The notes: generated by a model from the sequence alone, not told the origin. A stretch of DNA of 64,000 nt from Solibacillus isronensis (GCF_900168685.1 NZ_FVZN01000011.1:1-64000); one strand, 5' to 3'; counted from the first letter of the stretch, positions 28,113-36,930 are shown. Made by a program: numbers and translations.

Positions 28113-28220
28113 CAGCGGCGGTTGTTAGAAACCCTTTTGAGAAACTAGACGTTTCTCAAAAATTCATGAATACCATCCGCAACCTCTCTTAAAACCTCGC
28201 CAACTTTTTTCCTCTTCAAT
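27936..28220. other. Intergenic between repeat array and glsB
   Basis: Apart from the possible remnant ORF above, nothing is recognisable until the SigB-type promoter at 28221. GAGAAACTAGACGTTTCTC at 28139-28157 is a short inverted repeat. Confidence 0.5.
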
Positions 28221-28246
28221 GTTTAAAAAAAGTTAATAAAGGTTAT
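28221..28246 (+). promoter_or_regulatory. SigB-type promoter of glsB-like gene
   Basis: GTTTAA (28221-28226), a 14-bp spacer and GGTTAT (28241-28246), compared with the SigB consensus GTTTAA-N12-15-GGGTAT. It lies ~50 bp upstream of a GlsB/YeaQ-type gene, a family that is often stress-controlled. Confidence 0.6.
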
Positions 28247-28294
28247 AAACCACTATCGCGAAATAATTAAAATAAGAAATAGGAGATGGAAATT

Positions 28295-28549
28295 ATGAGT
28301 TTTATTTGGTTCTTAATAATTGGCGGGGTTATCGGTTGGCTAGCAGGAGCAATTTTAGGTAAAGATGTCCCAGGTGGAATTATCGGTAATATTATCGCAG
28401 GTATTGTTGGTGCATGGATTGGTGGTATGCTTCTAGGAAGTTGGGGACCTAAAGTTTCTGATTTCTATATCGTCCCAGCTATCATAGGTGCAATTATACT
28501 TGTGTTCGTTGTAAGCTTTATTATGAAATCGATGCGTAGAGCTTCGTAA
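28295..28549 (+). CDS. GlsB/YeaQ/YmgE family stress membrane protein
   Basis: An 84-residue protein with three hydrophobic helices and the family glycine pattern GGVIGWLAGAILGKD at ~9-23 and IAGIVGAWIGGMLLG at ~31-45. Formerly called transglycosylase-associated protein; the role in envelope stress is poorly defined. Start 28295 has AGGAG 9 nt upstream, while an in-frame ATG at 28286 lies within that RBS. Preceded by a SigB-like promoter and followed by a terminator. Confidence 0.88.
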   Translation: MSFIWFLIIGGVIGWLAGAILGKDVPGGIIGNIIAGIVGAWIGGMLLGSWGPKVSDFYIVPAIIGAIILVFVVSFIMKSMRRAS

Positions 28550-28584
28550 CATTTATTTTTAAGTAAATCAGATATAAGTAATTT

Positions 28585-28623
28585 AAAGCGGTCCTTCCTA
28601 ATATTGGGAGGACCGCTTTTTCA
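28585..28623 (+). terminator. Terminator after glsB-like gene
   Basis: AAAGCGGTCCTtCC / GGgAGGACCGCTTT with TTT tail. Confidence 0.88.
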
Positions 28624-28771
28624 TTTTTGATTCTCTAACCTCAAATTCCCCCATTAAACATTAACTGTAACTTTTTTGTAACCCTTTCTCCAGAACCATA
28701 TCCTATTATTAAGATGCGTTATTATAAATTGCCCACCCCAAAAATAAAAAGCATAGAATGGAGAATTTATT

Positions 28772-29281
28772 ATGAAAAAAATAACAATATTATTAATGGC
28801 CCTTGTTTTTATAGGAAGTATTTTCGTAATTAATAATGAAAATGCTCAAGCAGCGGATTTTGAACAAGCTTTTGCAAAGAAAACAATACTCGTAAAATCT
28901 GCGCCCGGTGAATCCTATAAAACGCTCGGTAAACTGAAAGCAAAAACTTCTGTGAAAGTATACGGTGGTGTTCCAATCGGTACGGATCAGAAAGACTCAT
29001 CGAACGCTGATCAATATGGCTGGTCAAAAATTATGTATAAAGGCAAATATGCATATGTACCAACACATGAACTAAAATTTGAGCATCCATCAGCATGGGC
29101 GCCGAGTGTGAAAGCGAAAGCCATCGCCGAAATCAAGGAACAATTTGTTTCGAAGAACGATAAAATACGTTTAGTGTACGACAAAAATTCTTACTATGAA
29201 GTGTTTATCCAGAAGGATGGCAAAGGTGAGTATCAATATTTAGTCTACATCAATTGTAAAACCGGCTGGTGGCACGGGTGA
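28772..29281 (+). CDS. Secreted SH3-domain protein
   Basis: A 169-residue exported protein. Residues 1-27 form a signal peptide (MKKITILLMALVFIGSIFVI, cleavage near AQA-AD). Residues ~33-105 resemble a bacterial SH3 domain (ILVKSAPGESYKTLGKLKAKT, WSKIMYKGKYAYVPTHEL), a module that binds peptidoglycan. The C-terminal part has no recognised family. TGGAG precedes the ATG. Monocistronic. Confidence 0.75.
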   Translation: MKKITILLMALVFIGSIFVINNENAQAADFEQAFAKKTILVKSAPGESYKTLGKLKAKTSVKVYGGVPIGTDQKDSSNADQYGWSKIMYKGKYAYVPTHELKFEHPSAWAPSVKAKAIAEIKEQFVSKNDKIRLVYDKNSYYEVFIQKDGKGEYQYLVYINCKTGWWHG

Positions 29282-29669
29282 ATTCGTTCTAGAACCGGTT
29301 TAAAGGTAATAAGTGGTGTTACCCCGAATATATTAGATTACCTATCCATAGGTTGTTTCCCGGAGGTGAGCTGAAACTTATATTAGAACAAAAGTTTGGT
29401 TATTAGAAAATCTCGCTTCGATATTAGAAGATCAGGAAGCGATATTAGATAATCGGCAACACTTATTAGATGAAGCGCGAGATATATTAGAAAATCGAAA
29501 GTTTATTAGAAGAAATAAAAATATATTAGAACATTTTAAGATTTATTAGAACTTCCAGCTGCCAGCACCGCCTCACGTTTTGAAACTAAAACGATTTTAC
29601 TGTTCTCTTAGTTTATAAAGGTTTAAAGCTAACGCATAAGTTTTTGACTAAACGAAAAGAGGAAGCAAA
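29282..29669. other. Intergenic region with repeat array
   Basis: No gene. The centre is the TATTAGAA array described next. The left flank (29285-29370) has a GGTAATAAG-rich stretch without a clear terminator. The right flank contains the leader of the next gene. Confidence 0.6.
29381..29551. repeat. 20-21-nt phased array, core TATTAGAA
   Basis: TATTAGA(A/T) starts at 29381, 29401, 29422, 29443, 29464, 29485, 29504, 29524 and 29544, with steps 20, 21, 21, 21, 21, 19, 20, 20. The core is the reverse complement of the one in the 12351-12667 array. In both loci it reads TATTAGAA along the direction of the flanking genes. Confidence 0.9.
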
Positions 29670-30068
29670 ATGAAAACGAAATGGCTTTTGAGTAGTAGTG
29701 CCGTGATAATGGGTTTGGTGGGGTTGGCAGGAACATTTATTCCCGAAGAAATTTCAAAAATATTAGGGATTGCCTCTACCCCTGTTACTCTGATTCTTTT
29801 GCAAATCATCGGTGGACTATATTTAGGATTCGCAATGTTAAACTGGTTCACACGTTCCGCCCTAATCGGAGGCATCTATAACAAACCCGTCGTATTAGGA
29901 AATCTGATGCATTGTATCGTTGTCTTTTTTGCCCTAATCCGTCAGTTGGCGGAGCAGTTTCATTTCTTACTCTTAATTTTGACATTAATTTATTTTGGGT
30001 TTGCCGTCTGGTTTACATTAGTTATGCGCTCGAACCCTTTAAGCAATCAATCAAAAATGCCTGTTTAA
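29670..30068 (+). CDS. Four-helix membrane protein, unknown function
   Basis: A 132-residue hydrophobic protein with four predicted membrane segments (~7-24, ~37-58, ~73-90, ~97-118). There is no charged catalytic motif and no recognised family; it resembles the many small uncharacterised Firmicute membrane proteins. RBS AGAGG upstream, own terminator downstream. Confidence 0.75.
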   Translation: MKTKWLLSSSAVIMGLVGLAGTFIPEEISKILGIASTPVTLILLQIIGGLYLGFAMLNWFTRSALIGGIYNKPVVLGNLMHCIVVFFALIRQLAEQFHFLLLILTLIYFGFAVWFTLVMRSNPLSNQSKMPV

Positions 30069-30090
30069 CTTAGTAAACTCTTTAGCATTA

Positions 30091-30122
30091 AAAGGACCAA
30101 ACACAAGTATGTTTGGTCCTTA
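30091..30122 (+). terminator. Terminator
   Basis: AAGGACCAAACA / TGTTTGGTCCTT with a 6-nt loop, between convergent genes. Confidence 0.8.
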
Positions 30123-30144
30123 AATTCATTTATCTGTTTTCATT

Positions 30145-31473
30145 TTATAACTCCTGTCTTAACGCCTGCATTACTTCAATTTTCGTTGCTTTACGTGCCG
30201 GGCGCAAACCTGAAATCATTGCCACGCCGATACTGATCGCTGCAGCAATCACTACGAGCTGCCACGGTATCGCTGAAAATTGTACATTGTTGAATCCATC
30301 TTCCGCTGTTGCTGCCTTTAAAATAAGCGGCAATAGCGCATTTGATGCAAAGCTTACAATATATGAAATTGCAATTGCAAGAACTGTTCCAATAACTCCG
30401 ATAAAAATACTTTCCATTAAAAACAGACGTTGAATCAGTTTCGGGCTGGCTCCAATTGCTTTTAATACACCGATCTCACGTGTACGTTCTGTCACCGCCA
30501 TTGTCATCGTATTGAAAATTCCGATTGATGCAATCAATACTGCGATTGTTCCAACAAAAACAAGTCCTGCTTTTAATACTAGGAAAAAGACGTTTAACTC
30601 ATCCAGCTGTTCTGTAACGGAATACACACCGTAGCCTTTTCCGCGTAACTCTTCTAAAATCGGCTTTACATATTCCAAGCTTTCCGCATAAATATCGAAG
30701 CGCTCAGAAAATAGTTCAAAATCACTGGCTACCTCTACATCGGCAATTGCTTGGCTATACATATCTTCAATCACTTCACGTTGCTCGTCCATCATATAAA
30801 TCCTGTTTTCAGTTGCCCATTCATAAGCCGGCTCTGGCATAACACCGACAATCGTATACGTCATACGCTCTGACAGCGCATCCGGTTGTTCATGTGTACT
30901 TAGAGCAATTTCTACTTCCTTGCCGATAAGCGAATCCTTGTACCCTTCTTCAGCACCGTCGTAATAATTACCTTCCGCTTCTGCTGCCTTTGATTTTTCC
31001 TCAATTAATTTACGGTCCGCTTCATTCAATAATGATTGGCCGAAATGATAGCCGACAATAATTTCTTTTTCGTTTTCAGGATATTTCCCTTCCGATAGCG
31101 GTTTCGCTACCGATGCATAATCAGTAAAGTCCACTAAACGCAGTGATGTAGATGTATCACGATCCCCCATATAGCCTGCTACATTAGCATCCACACTAGT
31201 CGTTTTTAATACCGTTTGTACATTTTCTACCGCTTCAATATCCGCTACTTCCTCTGCGGTAAACAGCGCTTGACTGCCGAGCACTTCTATTTGTGTCACC
31301 GTCTCACTCGATAAAATCTCATCTTCCATTGATTCCTGTAATCCGAAACCGATCGAGGCAAGCACGATTAAAAACGCACAGCCCATCGTTGCGGCAAGTA
31401 CCGTCATAAATACACGCAGCTTATTTTTCTTGATATGCTGCATCACAAAATTTACCTGATCTTTAAATAGCAT
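30145..31473 (-). CDS. ABC transporter permease, MacB/FtsX type
   Basis: A 442-residue permease with one N-terminal helix (~20-42), a large extracytoplasmic MacB periplasmic core-like domain (~45-275) and three C-terminal helices with the FtsX signature (NTMTMAVTERTREIGVLKAIG at ~320, LRPARKATKIEVMQALR at the end). Such mechanotransmission ABC systems export antibiotics, peptides or lipoproteins, or transmit signals. ATG 31473 has GAAGG 8 nt upstream and overlaps the ATPase gene by 11 nt; an in-frame GTG at 31482 is less likely. Confidence 0.87.
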   Translation of the reverse strand: MLFKDQVNFVMQHIKKNKLRVFMTVLAATMGCAFLIVLASIGFGLQESMEDEILSSETVTQIEVLGSQALFTAEEVADIEAVENVQTVLKTTSVDANVAGYMGDRDTSTSLRLVDFTDYASVAKPLSEGKYPENEKEIIVGYHFGQSLLNEADRKLIEEKSKAAEAEGNYYDGAEEGYKDSLIGKEVEIALSTHEQPDALSERMTYTIVGVMPEPAYEWATENRIYMMDEQREVIEDMYSQAIADVEVASDFELFSERFDIYAESLEYVKPILEELRGKGYGVYSVTEQLDELNVFFLVLKAGLVFVGTIAVLIASIGIFNTMTMAVTERTREIGVLKAIGASPKLIQRLFLMESIFIGVIGTVLAIAISYIVSFASNALLPLILKAATAEDGFNNVQFSAIPWQLVVIAAAISIGVAMISGLRPARKATKIEVMQALRQEL

Positions 31474-32164
31474 TGTGTTCACCTTCTTTCACCAATTGAC
31501 CGTCATGCATACGGTAGCGCTTGTCCGCAATCATCGCTACTTCCTCATCATGCGTAATAATAATAAATGTCAGATCCAATTCACGGTTCAGCTGCTGGAT
31601 CAGCATTAAAATATCCTGCTCTGTCTCTGAATCGAGGCTTCCTGTCGGCTCATCCGCCAACAAAATCGGTGCATTCGTCACAAGTGCACGCGCAATACTA
31701 ACCCGCTGCTGTTGTCCGCCTGATAATTCATTTGGATAATGGTCCGTCACTTCAGTTAACCCGACCTTTTTCATAATTACTTCAACCCGTTTTCTGCGCT
31801 CCGATACGTTCATCCCTTTCAATTTTAACGGTAATTCAATATTTTCAAATGCCGTCAAACTTGGCATGAGCTGAAAGTTTTGAAAAATAAAGCCGAAGTT
31901 TTCTAATCGGAACTTTGCGCTCTGAACTTCATTGAATCCTGCAATCTCCTGTGCATTTACTACAATTGAACCGTGTTCCGGCTTCATAAAACCTGCCAGA
32001 ATCTGAAGCAGTGTCGATTTACCCGATCCGCTTTTCCCGACAACCGCCACGATTTCCCCCTTCTTAACATCAAATGATACATCATTCAGTACCGGAACCT
32101 GTCTTTCCTTTCCGCGTTTACCGATAGAGAATGTATGTTGTAAGTTCGTTACTTTAATCATCAT
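31463..32164 (-). CDS. ABC transporter ATP-binding protein, MacB/LolD type
   Basis: A 233-residue nucleotide-binding subunit. Walker A VGKSGSGKST at ~42-51, signature LSGGQQQRVSIARAL at ~144-158, Walker B PILLADEPTGSLDS at ~163-176 and an H-loop in IIITHDEEVA. The LADEPTG form is typical of the MacB/LolD class. Translationally coupled to the permease gene. RBS AGGAG 6 nt upstream. No two-component system is adjacent. Confidence 0.9.
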   Translation of the reverse strand: MMIKVTNLQHTFSIGKRGKERQVPVLNDVSFDVKKGEIVAVVGKSGSGKSTLLQILAGFMKPEHGSIVVNAQEIAGFNEVQSAKFRLENFGFIFQNFQLMPSLTAFENIELPLKLKGMNVSERRKRVEVIMKKVGLTEVTDHYPNELSGGQQQRVSIARALVTNAPILLADEPTGSLDSETEQDILMLIQQLNRELDLTFIIITHDEEVAMIADKRYRMHDGQLVKEGEHNAI

Positions 32165-32280
32165 CGTTCACTCCTTTTCACTTAACTTTAGTGTAAAGGG
32201 CAAATCTTAATATTTAGAAAGGCTAAATATGAAGAAATTCTTAAGAAATCCTGAATCCCCTTTATGTTTTTTCGGACATG

Positions 32281-32318
32281 AAAAAACCACAAGCACAATT
32301 CCACCTGTGCTTGTGGTT
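32281..32318 (-). terminator. Terminator after beta-propeller gene
   Basis: AACCACAAGCACA / TGTGCTTGTGGTT, a 13-bp perfect stem followed by TTTT on the minus strand. Confidence 0.92.
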
Positions 32319-32327
32319 GAATCTTTT

Positions 32328-34460
32328 TTAGAAACCTACCATCTTTTGCTTTTCAAATGTTTTACCGTTGAAGCTCGTCACTTTTGAACGGGATACTGTA
32401 AATAGCTCATCTTCAATATAAAGAAGACGCTGTACAACATTATACGAATCTTCATATTGTTCACCAGGACGCGCCTTTTCGATCATATCCGCTGCAAGCT
32501 CAATTCCTTTAGGTGTTACTTCGTAAATATGAGCACCTGTTCCTTCATATTTCAGCTGGTCTTCCTCATCTGTTGGCGAGTAAATCGTAACCGGGAAGCC
32601 GTAATAGTTTTGACGCGAATCTTTGAACAGTGCTTTATGGTCATACTGTACAGGAGAATAAGTACCGCGACCACCGATTATAACTGCTTGCTGTTCTTTC
32701 GGGTTATTGAAATCCGTCACGTCAAACAGGCTCAGTTTCATTCCTTTTGTATAGACAACCGGCTCTTTTGAACCTTCCTCCATCTTCACTTCCGTATCAT
32801 AACCAATACCTAATAAGTGATTTTCACCAATTGGATGCAAGTAATTACTGAAGCCTGGAATTTTTAGCTCCCCTAACACTTTCGGTGCTGTCGGATTTTT
32901 TGTATCAATAACAAAGAGTGGATCTGTTTCTTTAAATGTCACTAAATACGCTTTGTCTCCCATAAAGCGAGCGGAGTAAATGCGTTCCCCCTTCGCCAGA
33001 TCCTTGACCGCACCTACTTGTTTTAAGTTTTCATCCAAAATGAAGAGATGGTTTTTCGAATTGGCTGTTGTACCCCATGCACTGCCTTCTGTAGTAGCGA
33101 TACGGACATGCCCATCGTGCTCATCCATTGAGAATTGATTTAATACAGAACCAGGAACTTTACCTTGTGCTGTCATTTTCACCGCTGCTTTATCAATAGA
33201 AATTTTATAAATTGTCGTTTCATCATTTTGATTTACCGGCATTGTACTAGATACCGTGTCTTCAAGAGATGTGCTCTCCATTGCTGGCCAGAAACGATAA
33301 TGATTCATCGATGCAATATAGATTGCGTTTTCTGACATGTACAACTGCCCGCTGTTACCTAGGAAGCTCTCTGTTTTCCATGCGTTCGACTTTACATTGT
33401 TCATATCGATTGCAGATACGATCAAATAATTCGGTTCATTGCTTTCAGGTAGCATACGAATTTTATCAACTGGCATAATAGTTTCCTTTTCCCCATCGTA
33501 CGTAGATGGACGAAGCTCTACATCCGGTGTTTCCTGCAGCAGCCAGTAGTTCGGCATACGACTTGATACAACGTACAAATAATTGCCTGCTTTACGGAGA
33601 CTCGTAATATCCCCGTCATGCCCCACTTCGCGTACTAATGTAGGATTTTTTGCATCTTTTACATCATAGAAAGCAATTTTCGTCACCGATTTCCCGTCAT
33701 AATACGGCTCTCTTTGTGTTTCCACATACTGTGTGTATCCGATAATTAATGTTTGATCATGCAGCATTAAATGCGATGGATAAATATCTTTGCCGACCTT
33801 TAAACGCTTTACTACATGCATAGTTTTAGCATCAACAATGACTACTTTATTGTCGACAATCGTATAAATCGATTGGCCGTCCGTAATTGTAATGTCACCT
33901 TCTTCAATACCTTCAACCTGGTTGTTTGTTGTAGAGTAACTCGGTCCGCCACTGCCTGAATCTTTGTTTTCCATCGACATCGCCGATTCTTCAACCACCA
34001 TATCATTAAAGCGACTCGATACCGCATTTTCTTGCGCTACAAACGCCCTAAAGTAATCTTTTAAATCTTCTGTTGTAGTAAGTTTTTCCACTTTCCTTAC
34101 TACTTCAAGTGCTACCGACTGTTCCTGCTGCGACTTTGCATTTTTCGCGTATGCAGTTTGCTTAATTTCGAGTGTGTACTTCCCTACTTTAAGCCCATCA
34201 ACAGATAAAGCAGTCCCAGCTTTATCAACCGAAAATTTCACTTTAGCCTTATTGCCGTTTTCATCAACAATTAGAATGGACCCATCCGTTAAACTTTTTT
34301 CCGTAATTGGCTGCTTTAACGTAATGGAATACGTTTCTCCTTCGAATAAAATACCCGTAGCCTGCACTTCCGGATTTTTTGCGAACATAAAATAACCGAG
34401 TGCCAAAACCGCTACAAGTGATGCGACAAGCCCTATCCCGAAAAATTTGCCGTTTTTCAT
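32328..34460 (-). CDS. Secreted beta-propeller domain protein
   Basis: A 710-residue membrane-anchored or secreted protein. Residues ~7-27 are a signal/anchor helix. Residues ~35-120 resemble an SbsA/Big-type Ig-like domain (VQATGILFEGETYSITLKQP, GKYTLEIK). Residues ~180-700 are the beta-propeller family (repeated IDxxxMxxxxRL/ISI-type blades, SGQLYMSENAIYIAS). Function unknown; probably a cell-surface scaffold or binding protein. Monocistronic with a strong terminator. Confidence 0.83.
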   Translation of the reverse strand: MKNGKFFGIGLVASLVAVLALGYFMFAKNPEVQATGILFEGETYSITLKQPITEKSLTDGSILIVDENGNKAKVKFSVDKAGTALSVDGLKVGKYTLEIKQTAYAKNAKSQQEQSVALEVVRKVEKLTTTEDLKDYFRAFVAQENAVSSRFNDMVVEESAMSMENKDSGSGGPSYSTTNNQVEGIEEGDITITDGQSIYTIVDNKVVIVDAKTMHVVKRLKVGKDIYPSHLMLHDQTLIIGYTQYVETQREPYYDGKSVTKIAFYDVKDAKNPTLVREVGHDGDITSLRKAGNYLYVVSSRMPNYWLLQETPDVELRPSTYDGEKETIMPVDKIRMLPESNEPNYLIVSAIDMNNVKSNAWKTESFLGNSGQLYMSENAIYIASMNHYRFWPAMESTSLEDTVSSTMPVNQNDETTIYKISIDKAAVKMTAQGKVPGSVLNQFSMDEHDGHVRIATTEGSAWGTTANSKNHLFILDENLKQVGAVKDLAKGERIYSARFMGDKAYLVTFKETDPLFVIDTKNPTAPKVLGELKIPGFSNYLHPIGENHLLGIGYDTEVKMEEGSKEPVVYTKGMKLSLFDVTDFNNPKEQQAVIIGGRGTYSPVQYDHKALFKDSRQNYYGFPVTIYSPTDEEDQLKYEGTGAHIYEVTPKGIELAADMIEKARPGEQYEDSYNVVQRLLYIEDELFTVSRSKVTSFNGKTFEKQKMVGF

Positions 34461-34591
34461 GTAAACCCTCCCTTTCCATACTTTGTATTAAATTAGACTG
34501 GGAAAGAGTGTAAAAGTTACAGAATTTTTTAAATTTTATACTAGACATTTCCATGGGTAAAATAAAGTTCTCTTTCGACCCGTTCGTTTGA

Positions 34592-34672
34592 CTCTTCCAT
34601 AAGCCGTTGCCAGTTGATGAACCAGCTGAACAACCAGCTTCATTAAAAAAAGCGGATGAAGTTATCGCATAA
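34592..34672 (+). pseudogene. C-terminal remnant of a lost gene
   Basis: Reading from 34592 in one frame gives LFHKPLPVDEPAEQPASLKK-ADEVIA and a TAA at 34670-34672, preceded immediately by an in-frame TGA. The Pro/Glu/Ala-rich tail looks like a real protein end, and a hairpin terminator follows 18 nt later. Interpreted as what is left of a deleted gene. Confidence 0.35.
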
Positions 34673-34690
34673 TTTTGTTAAACTAAGGAA

Positions 34691-34729
34691 AAATACAACT
34701 CGTGCTTTTTTCAGGCACGAGTTGTATTT
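34691..34729. terminator. Orphan hairpin terminator
   Basis: AAATACAACTCGTGC / GCACGAGTTGTATTT, a perfect 15-bp stem with a 9-nt loop. It lies between divergent genes, where no transcript should end. The T tail is slightly better on the minus strand. Confidence 0.65.
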
Positions 34730-34771
34730 ATGTAAGCGGAAATTAACATGTATAAAGTATAGGAGAATACT

Positions 34772-35311
34772 ATGTCCATCCAAATTTATATATTGAGCAA
34801 GTTAGCGAAAGAAAGCAGTTATCCATATAAGCTAAAAAAAGAGCTGTCAGAACCGATTCCTTTTGATAAACTGGCGAACCTGACAGAAAGCAAGCTCTAT
34901 TATCATTTTGAGTCTTTGACAAAACAAGGACTTATCCAGCCAACTGAGATTATTAAAGAAGAAAATCGACCGGATAAGCAAGTTTTCGCTATTACAGAAC
35001 AGGGTCTTGCATTGCTTCCAAACAAAATTTATCAGCTTTTCGAAAAAGCCGATTCCTTATCAGAAACAATTGTAGGTTTAATGAATCTGGACTTTGTGGA
35101 TCGTGCAAAAATCATTATGATTCTTGATGAGAAATTACGAAAGCTTGAAAAGAAAAGAGATCATATTAAAAGCTTGAATATGCAGGTTAAGCTGGAGGGT
35201 CCTAAAAAAGAAGGTGGAGATTTTTTGACCGGCTATTTTATAAGTCGTTTAGAAAATGAAGGTGAGTGGATTTCTTCACTAATCGAAAAAGTACGGAATC
35301 AATCTATTTAA
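34772..35311 (+). CDS. PadR family transcriptional regulator
   Basis: A 179-residue PadR-type regulator. The N-terminal winged helix (~1-80: LSKLAKESSYPYKLKKEL, LTESKLYYHFESLTKQGLI) is the PadR fold with the LYxxLxxLxxxGLI pattern; the C-terminal half is a helical dimerisation region with KLRKLEKKRDHIKSL coiled coil. These proteins usually repress transporter or stress genes and respond to small hydrophobics. RBS AGGAG 6 nt upstream. Its target is not evident among the neighbours. Confidence 0.85.
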   Translation: MSIQIYILSKLAKESSYPYKLKKELSEPIPFDKLANLTESKLYYHFESLTKQGLIQPTEIIKEENRPDKQVFAITEQGLALLPNKIYQLFEKADSLSETIVGLMNLDFVDRAKIIMILDEKLRKLEKKRDHIKSLNMQVKLEGPKKEGGDFLTGYFISRLENEGEWISSLIEKVRNQSI

Positions 35312-35361
35312 AAAAGCTTCGCATTCGGATGATTTAGATCATCGAATTGCGAAGCTTTTTT
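35310..35361. terminator. Bidirectional terminator
   Basis: AAAAAAGCTTCGCA...GATGAT / ATCATC...TGCGAAGCTTTTTT between convergent genes. Confidence 0.92.
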
Positions 35362-35381
35362 GCAGCATGGCATGTAGCTCA

Positions 35382-36056
35382 TCAATTTTTAAAGAAAAGT
35401 TTTAAAATAGGTGTTGTAATTTCTTCAAATGACAATGAATTCTTCCTTCGCCTGTTATACCACTTGCGAACGGTTTCAACTACGCCGATCGGTACGGATT
35501 TCCCGTCAATTAAATGATAGTATTGCTCATAGCCCTTTTTTAAATGTTCCCACCTGAAATCATTACCGGACATCGTATATTCGGAAACATCGATTATTTT
35601 AGCTCGGCCGTTTTGCAACAGTATATTTTTTAAATGAATATCACGCGGGTTCAGCCCCTTGCTGCGCGCATATTCTCTTGCTTCTTCAACATCTTGTATT
35701 ACCTGTTCCGGAATATGGATGCCTTCAAGAATGCAGTCAAAGAGCGTTTTCCCTTCCTCGTAACTTAATACAAGACAATTGCCGTTCGAGCCATAGCATG
35801 TTGAAAAGAAAGGCGAATTGTCTAACTTTCCGTAAACACCTTCTTCCAACATTACTTTTGCCGCTTTGTCTTTCGCATATAGTTTGAATGCATACGCCGG
35901 GACATTTTCGGACTGAAAAACTGCCGCATCTGTCCCGATCCCTACACATCTTACACCTTCTGCTTCACCAATGATTGTTACTGGCTCATTATTCGGATTG
36001 GATATAACATTTATTTTTGAAAGGGAATCCATTACTTTTTCGAAGTCCTTTACCAT
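35382..36056 (-). CDS. YrzF-like serine/threonine protein kinase
   Basis: A 224-residue atypical protein kinase. VAKLYAK-type lysine in AYAFKLYAKDKA, catalytic loop GLNPRDIHLKNILL at ~135-148 and metal-binding IIDVSEY in place of DFG fit the small YrzF-type bacterial kinases. Start 36056 (MVKDFEKV) has GGGAG 7 nt upstream; a longer frame to 36101 lacks an RBS. Substrate unknown. Convergent with padR. Confidence 0.75.
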   Translation of the reverse strand: MVKDFEKVMDSLSKINVISNPNNEPVTIIGEAEGVRCVGIGTDAAVFQSENVPAYAFKLYAKDKAAKVMLEEGVYGKLDNSPFFSTCYGSNGNCLVLSYEEGKTLFDCILEGIHIPEQVIQDVEEAREYARSKGLNPRDIHLKNILLQNGRAKIIDVSEYTMSGNDFRWEHLKKGYEQYYHLIDGKSVPIGVVETVRKWYNRRRKNSLSFEEITTPILKLFFKN

Positions 36057-36228
36057 ATCATCTCTCCCTTCATCAGCGTTAAAGAAAACTACATAATCCA
36101 ATTACTTTTAAAGGGATTCTATATCGCTCATAATAAAATTCGTTTTTTTATATTAACTATATGTTTATTTAATGAGTTTAACATTAAAATCGCTAGTTCA
36201 TGTAATCTACCGCTTTGTCCAATATGTA

Positions 36229-36260
36229 AAAAGCCCTTCACACCATTATGTGAAGGACCT
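36229..36260 (-). terminator. Terminator after copper lipoprotein gene
   Basis: GTCCTTCACA / TGTGAAGGgC followed by TTTTT on the minus strand. Confidence 0.82.
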
Positions 36261-36299
36261 TACCTATTTATTAACTAAGGCTTAATTATTTTTCACAAT

Positions 36300-36869
36300 T
36301 TATTCCACAGGGGAAAGTTCGCTTTCTGTTACCCATTTATGATGCGTTACTTCTTCACCTGTTTCTGTATCTTTATAGCTCACCATATATACGGTCGTTT
36401 GCTCAACCGAATCGATTGTAGCTGCCGCGCCTTCCATCCCTTCCATGTGATCCGCATTTAATATGACCTCTTCACCGGAAGTGAATGGTTTTTCTCCGGC
36501 ATCCTCAAGTTCTTCATGGATAACCCATTTATGATCTTCAACTGGCTCACCACCAGTTGTTGGGGTATAAGTAACCATATAGACAGTTGTATCAAATGCA
36601 CCGGTAATTGTTGCTGTTGCACCGTCCATACCTCCCATATGATCAGCGTTTATCACCGCTTCACTACCAACAGGATATGTAGGTTCTTTCGCATCAGCCA
36701 GTCCTTCTGGTACTTCACCTGAACTTGAATGGTCCATTTGGGTATGATCCATTTGTGAATGGTCCATTTCTTCCTTGGATTTTGAATCTTCTTCATTTCC
36801 ACCGCAAGCCGCTAAAACAAACGCTGTACATAAAACTAGCGCACCTCTTACTAATTTCTTTCTTTTCAT
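36300..36869 (-). CDS. DUF1541 copper-binding-type lipoprotein (YdhK/CopL-like)
   Basis: A 189-residue lipoprotein (lipobox LAAC, Cys22). A Met/His-rich linker follows (MDHSQMDHTQMDHSSSG at ~35-51), then two DUF1541 repeats (~65-118 and ~128-185), each with GS/GEEV(I/L)NADHM(G/E)GM(D/E)GA(T/A)ATI and DHKW/HHKW. B. subtilis YdhK and staphylococcal CopL share this architecture; CopL is a surface copper-binding protein giving copper resistance. The methionine/histidine clusters fit copper binding outside the membrane. Divergent from a Cys-rich copper-storage-type gene, with a CsoR-like operator over its promoter. Confidence 0.83.
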   Translation of the reverse strand: MKRKKLVRGALVLCTAFVLAACGGNEEDSKSKEEMDHSQMDHTQMDHSSSGEVPEGLADAKEPTYPVGSEAVINADHMGGMDGATATITGAFDTTVYMVTYTPTTGGEPVEDHKWVIHEELEDAGEKPFTSGEEVILNADHMEGMEGAAATIDSVEQTTVYMVSYKDTETGEEVTHHKWVTESELSPVE

Positions 36870-36911
36870 CGCTGCATTTCTCCCTTTTTTTTAATTTGCT
36901 CCCCAACTTAT

Positions 36912-36930
36912 TATACCCCTCTAAGGTATA
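36912..36930. promoter_or_regulatory. CsoR-like copper operator
   Basis: TATACC-CCTCTAA-GGTATA is a 6-7-6 palindrome. On the minus strand it reads TATACCTTAGAGGGGTATA, close to CsoR sites of the ATACC...GGGGTAT type, and it runs into a TATAAT -10 for the lipoprotein gene. It lies between two copper-type genes; the assignment to CsoR is by resemblance. Confidence 0.6.

Larger units (their letters stand above)
34461..34771. other. Intergenic with gene remnant and orphan hairpin
   Basis: Between divergent genes. Contains a short coding-like tail (34592-34672) followed by a 15-bp hairpin (34691-34729), described separately. Confidence 0.5.

Noticed and set aside
27707-28192. ORFs with repeated RIN/VRI heptads on the minus strand and a 144-codon plus-strand ORF
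   Set aside because: By-products of the 21-nt array; they lack an RBS and run through the pdaC terminator.
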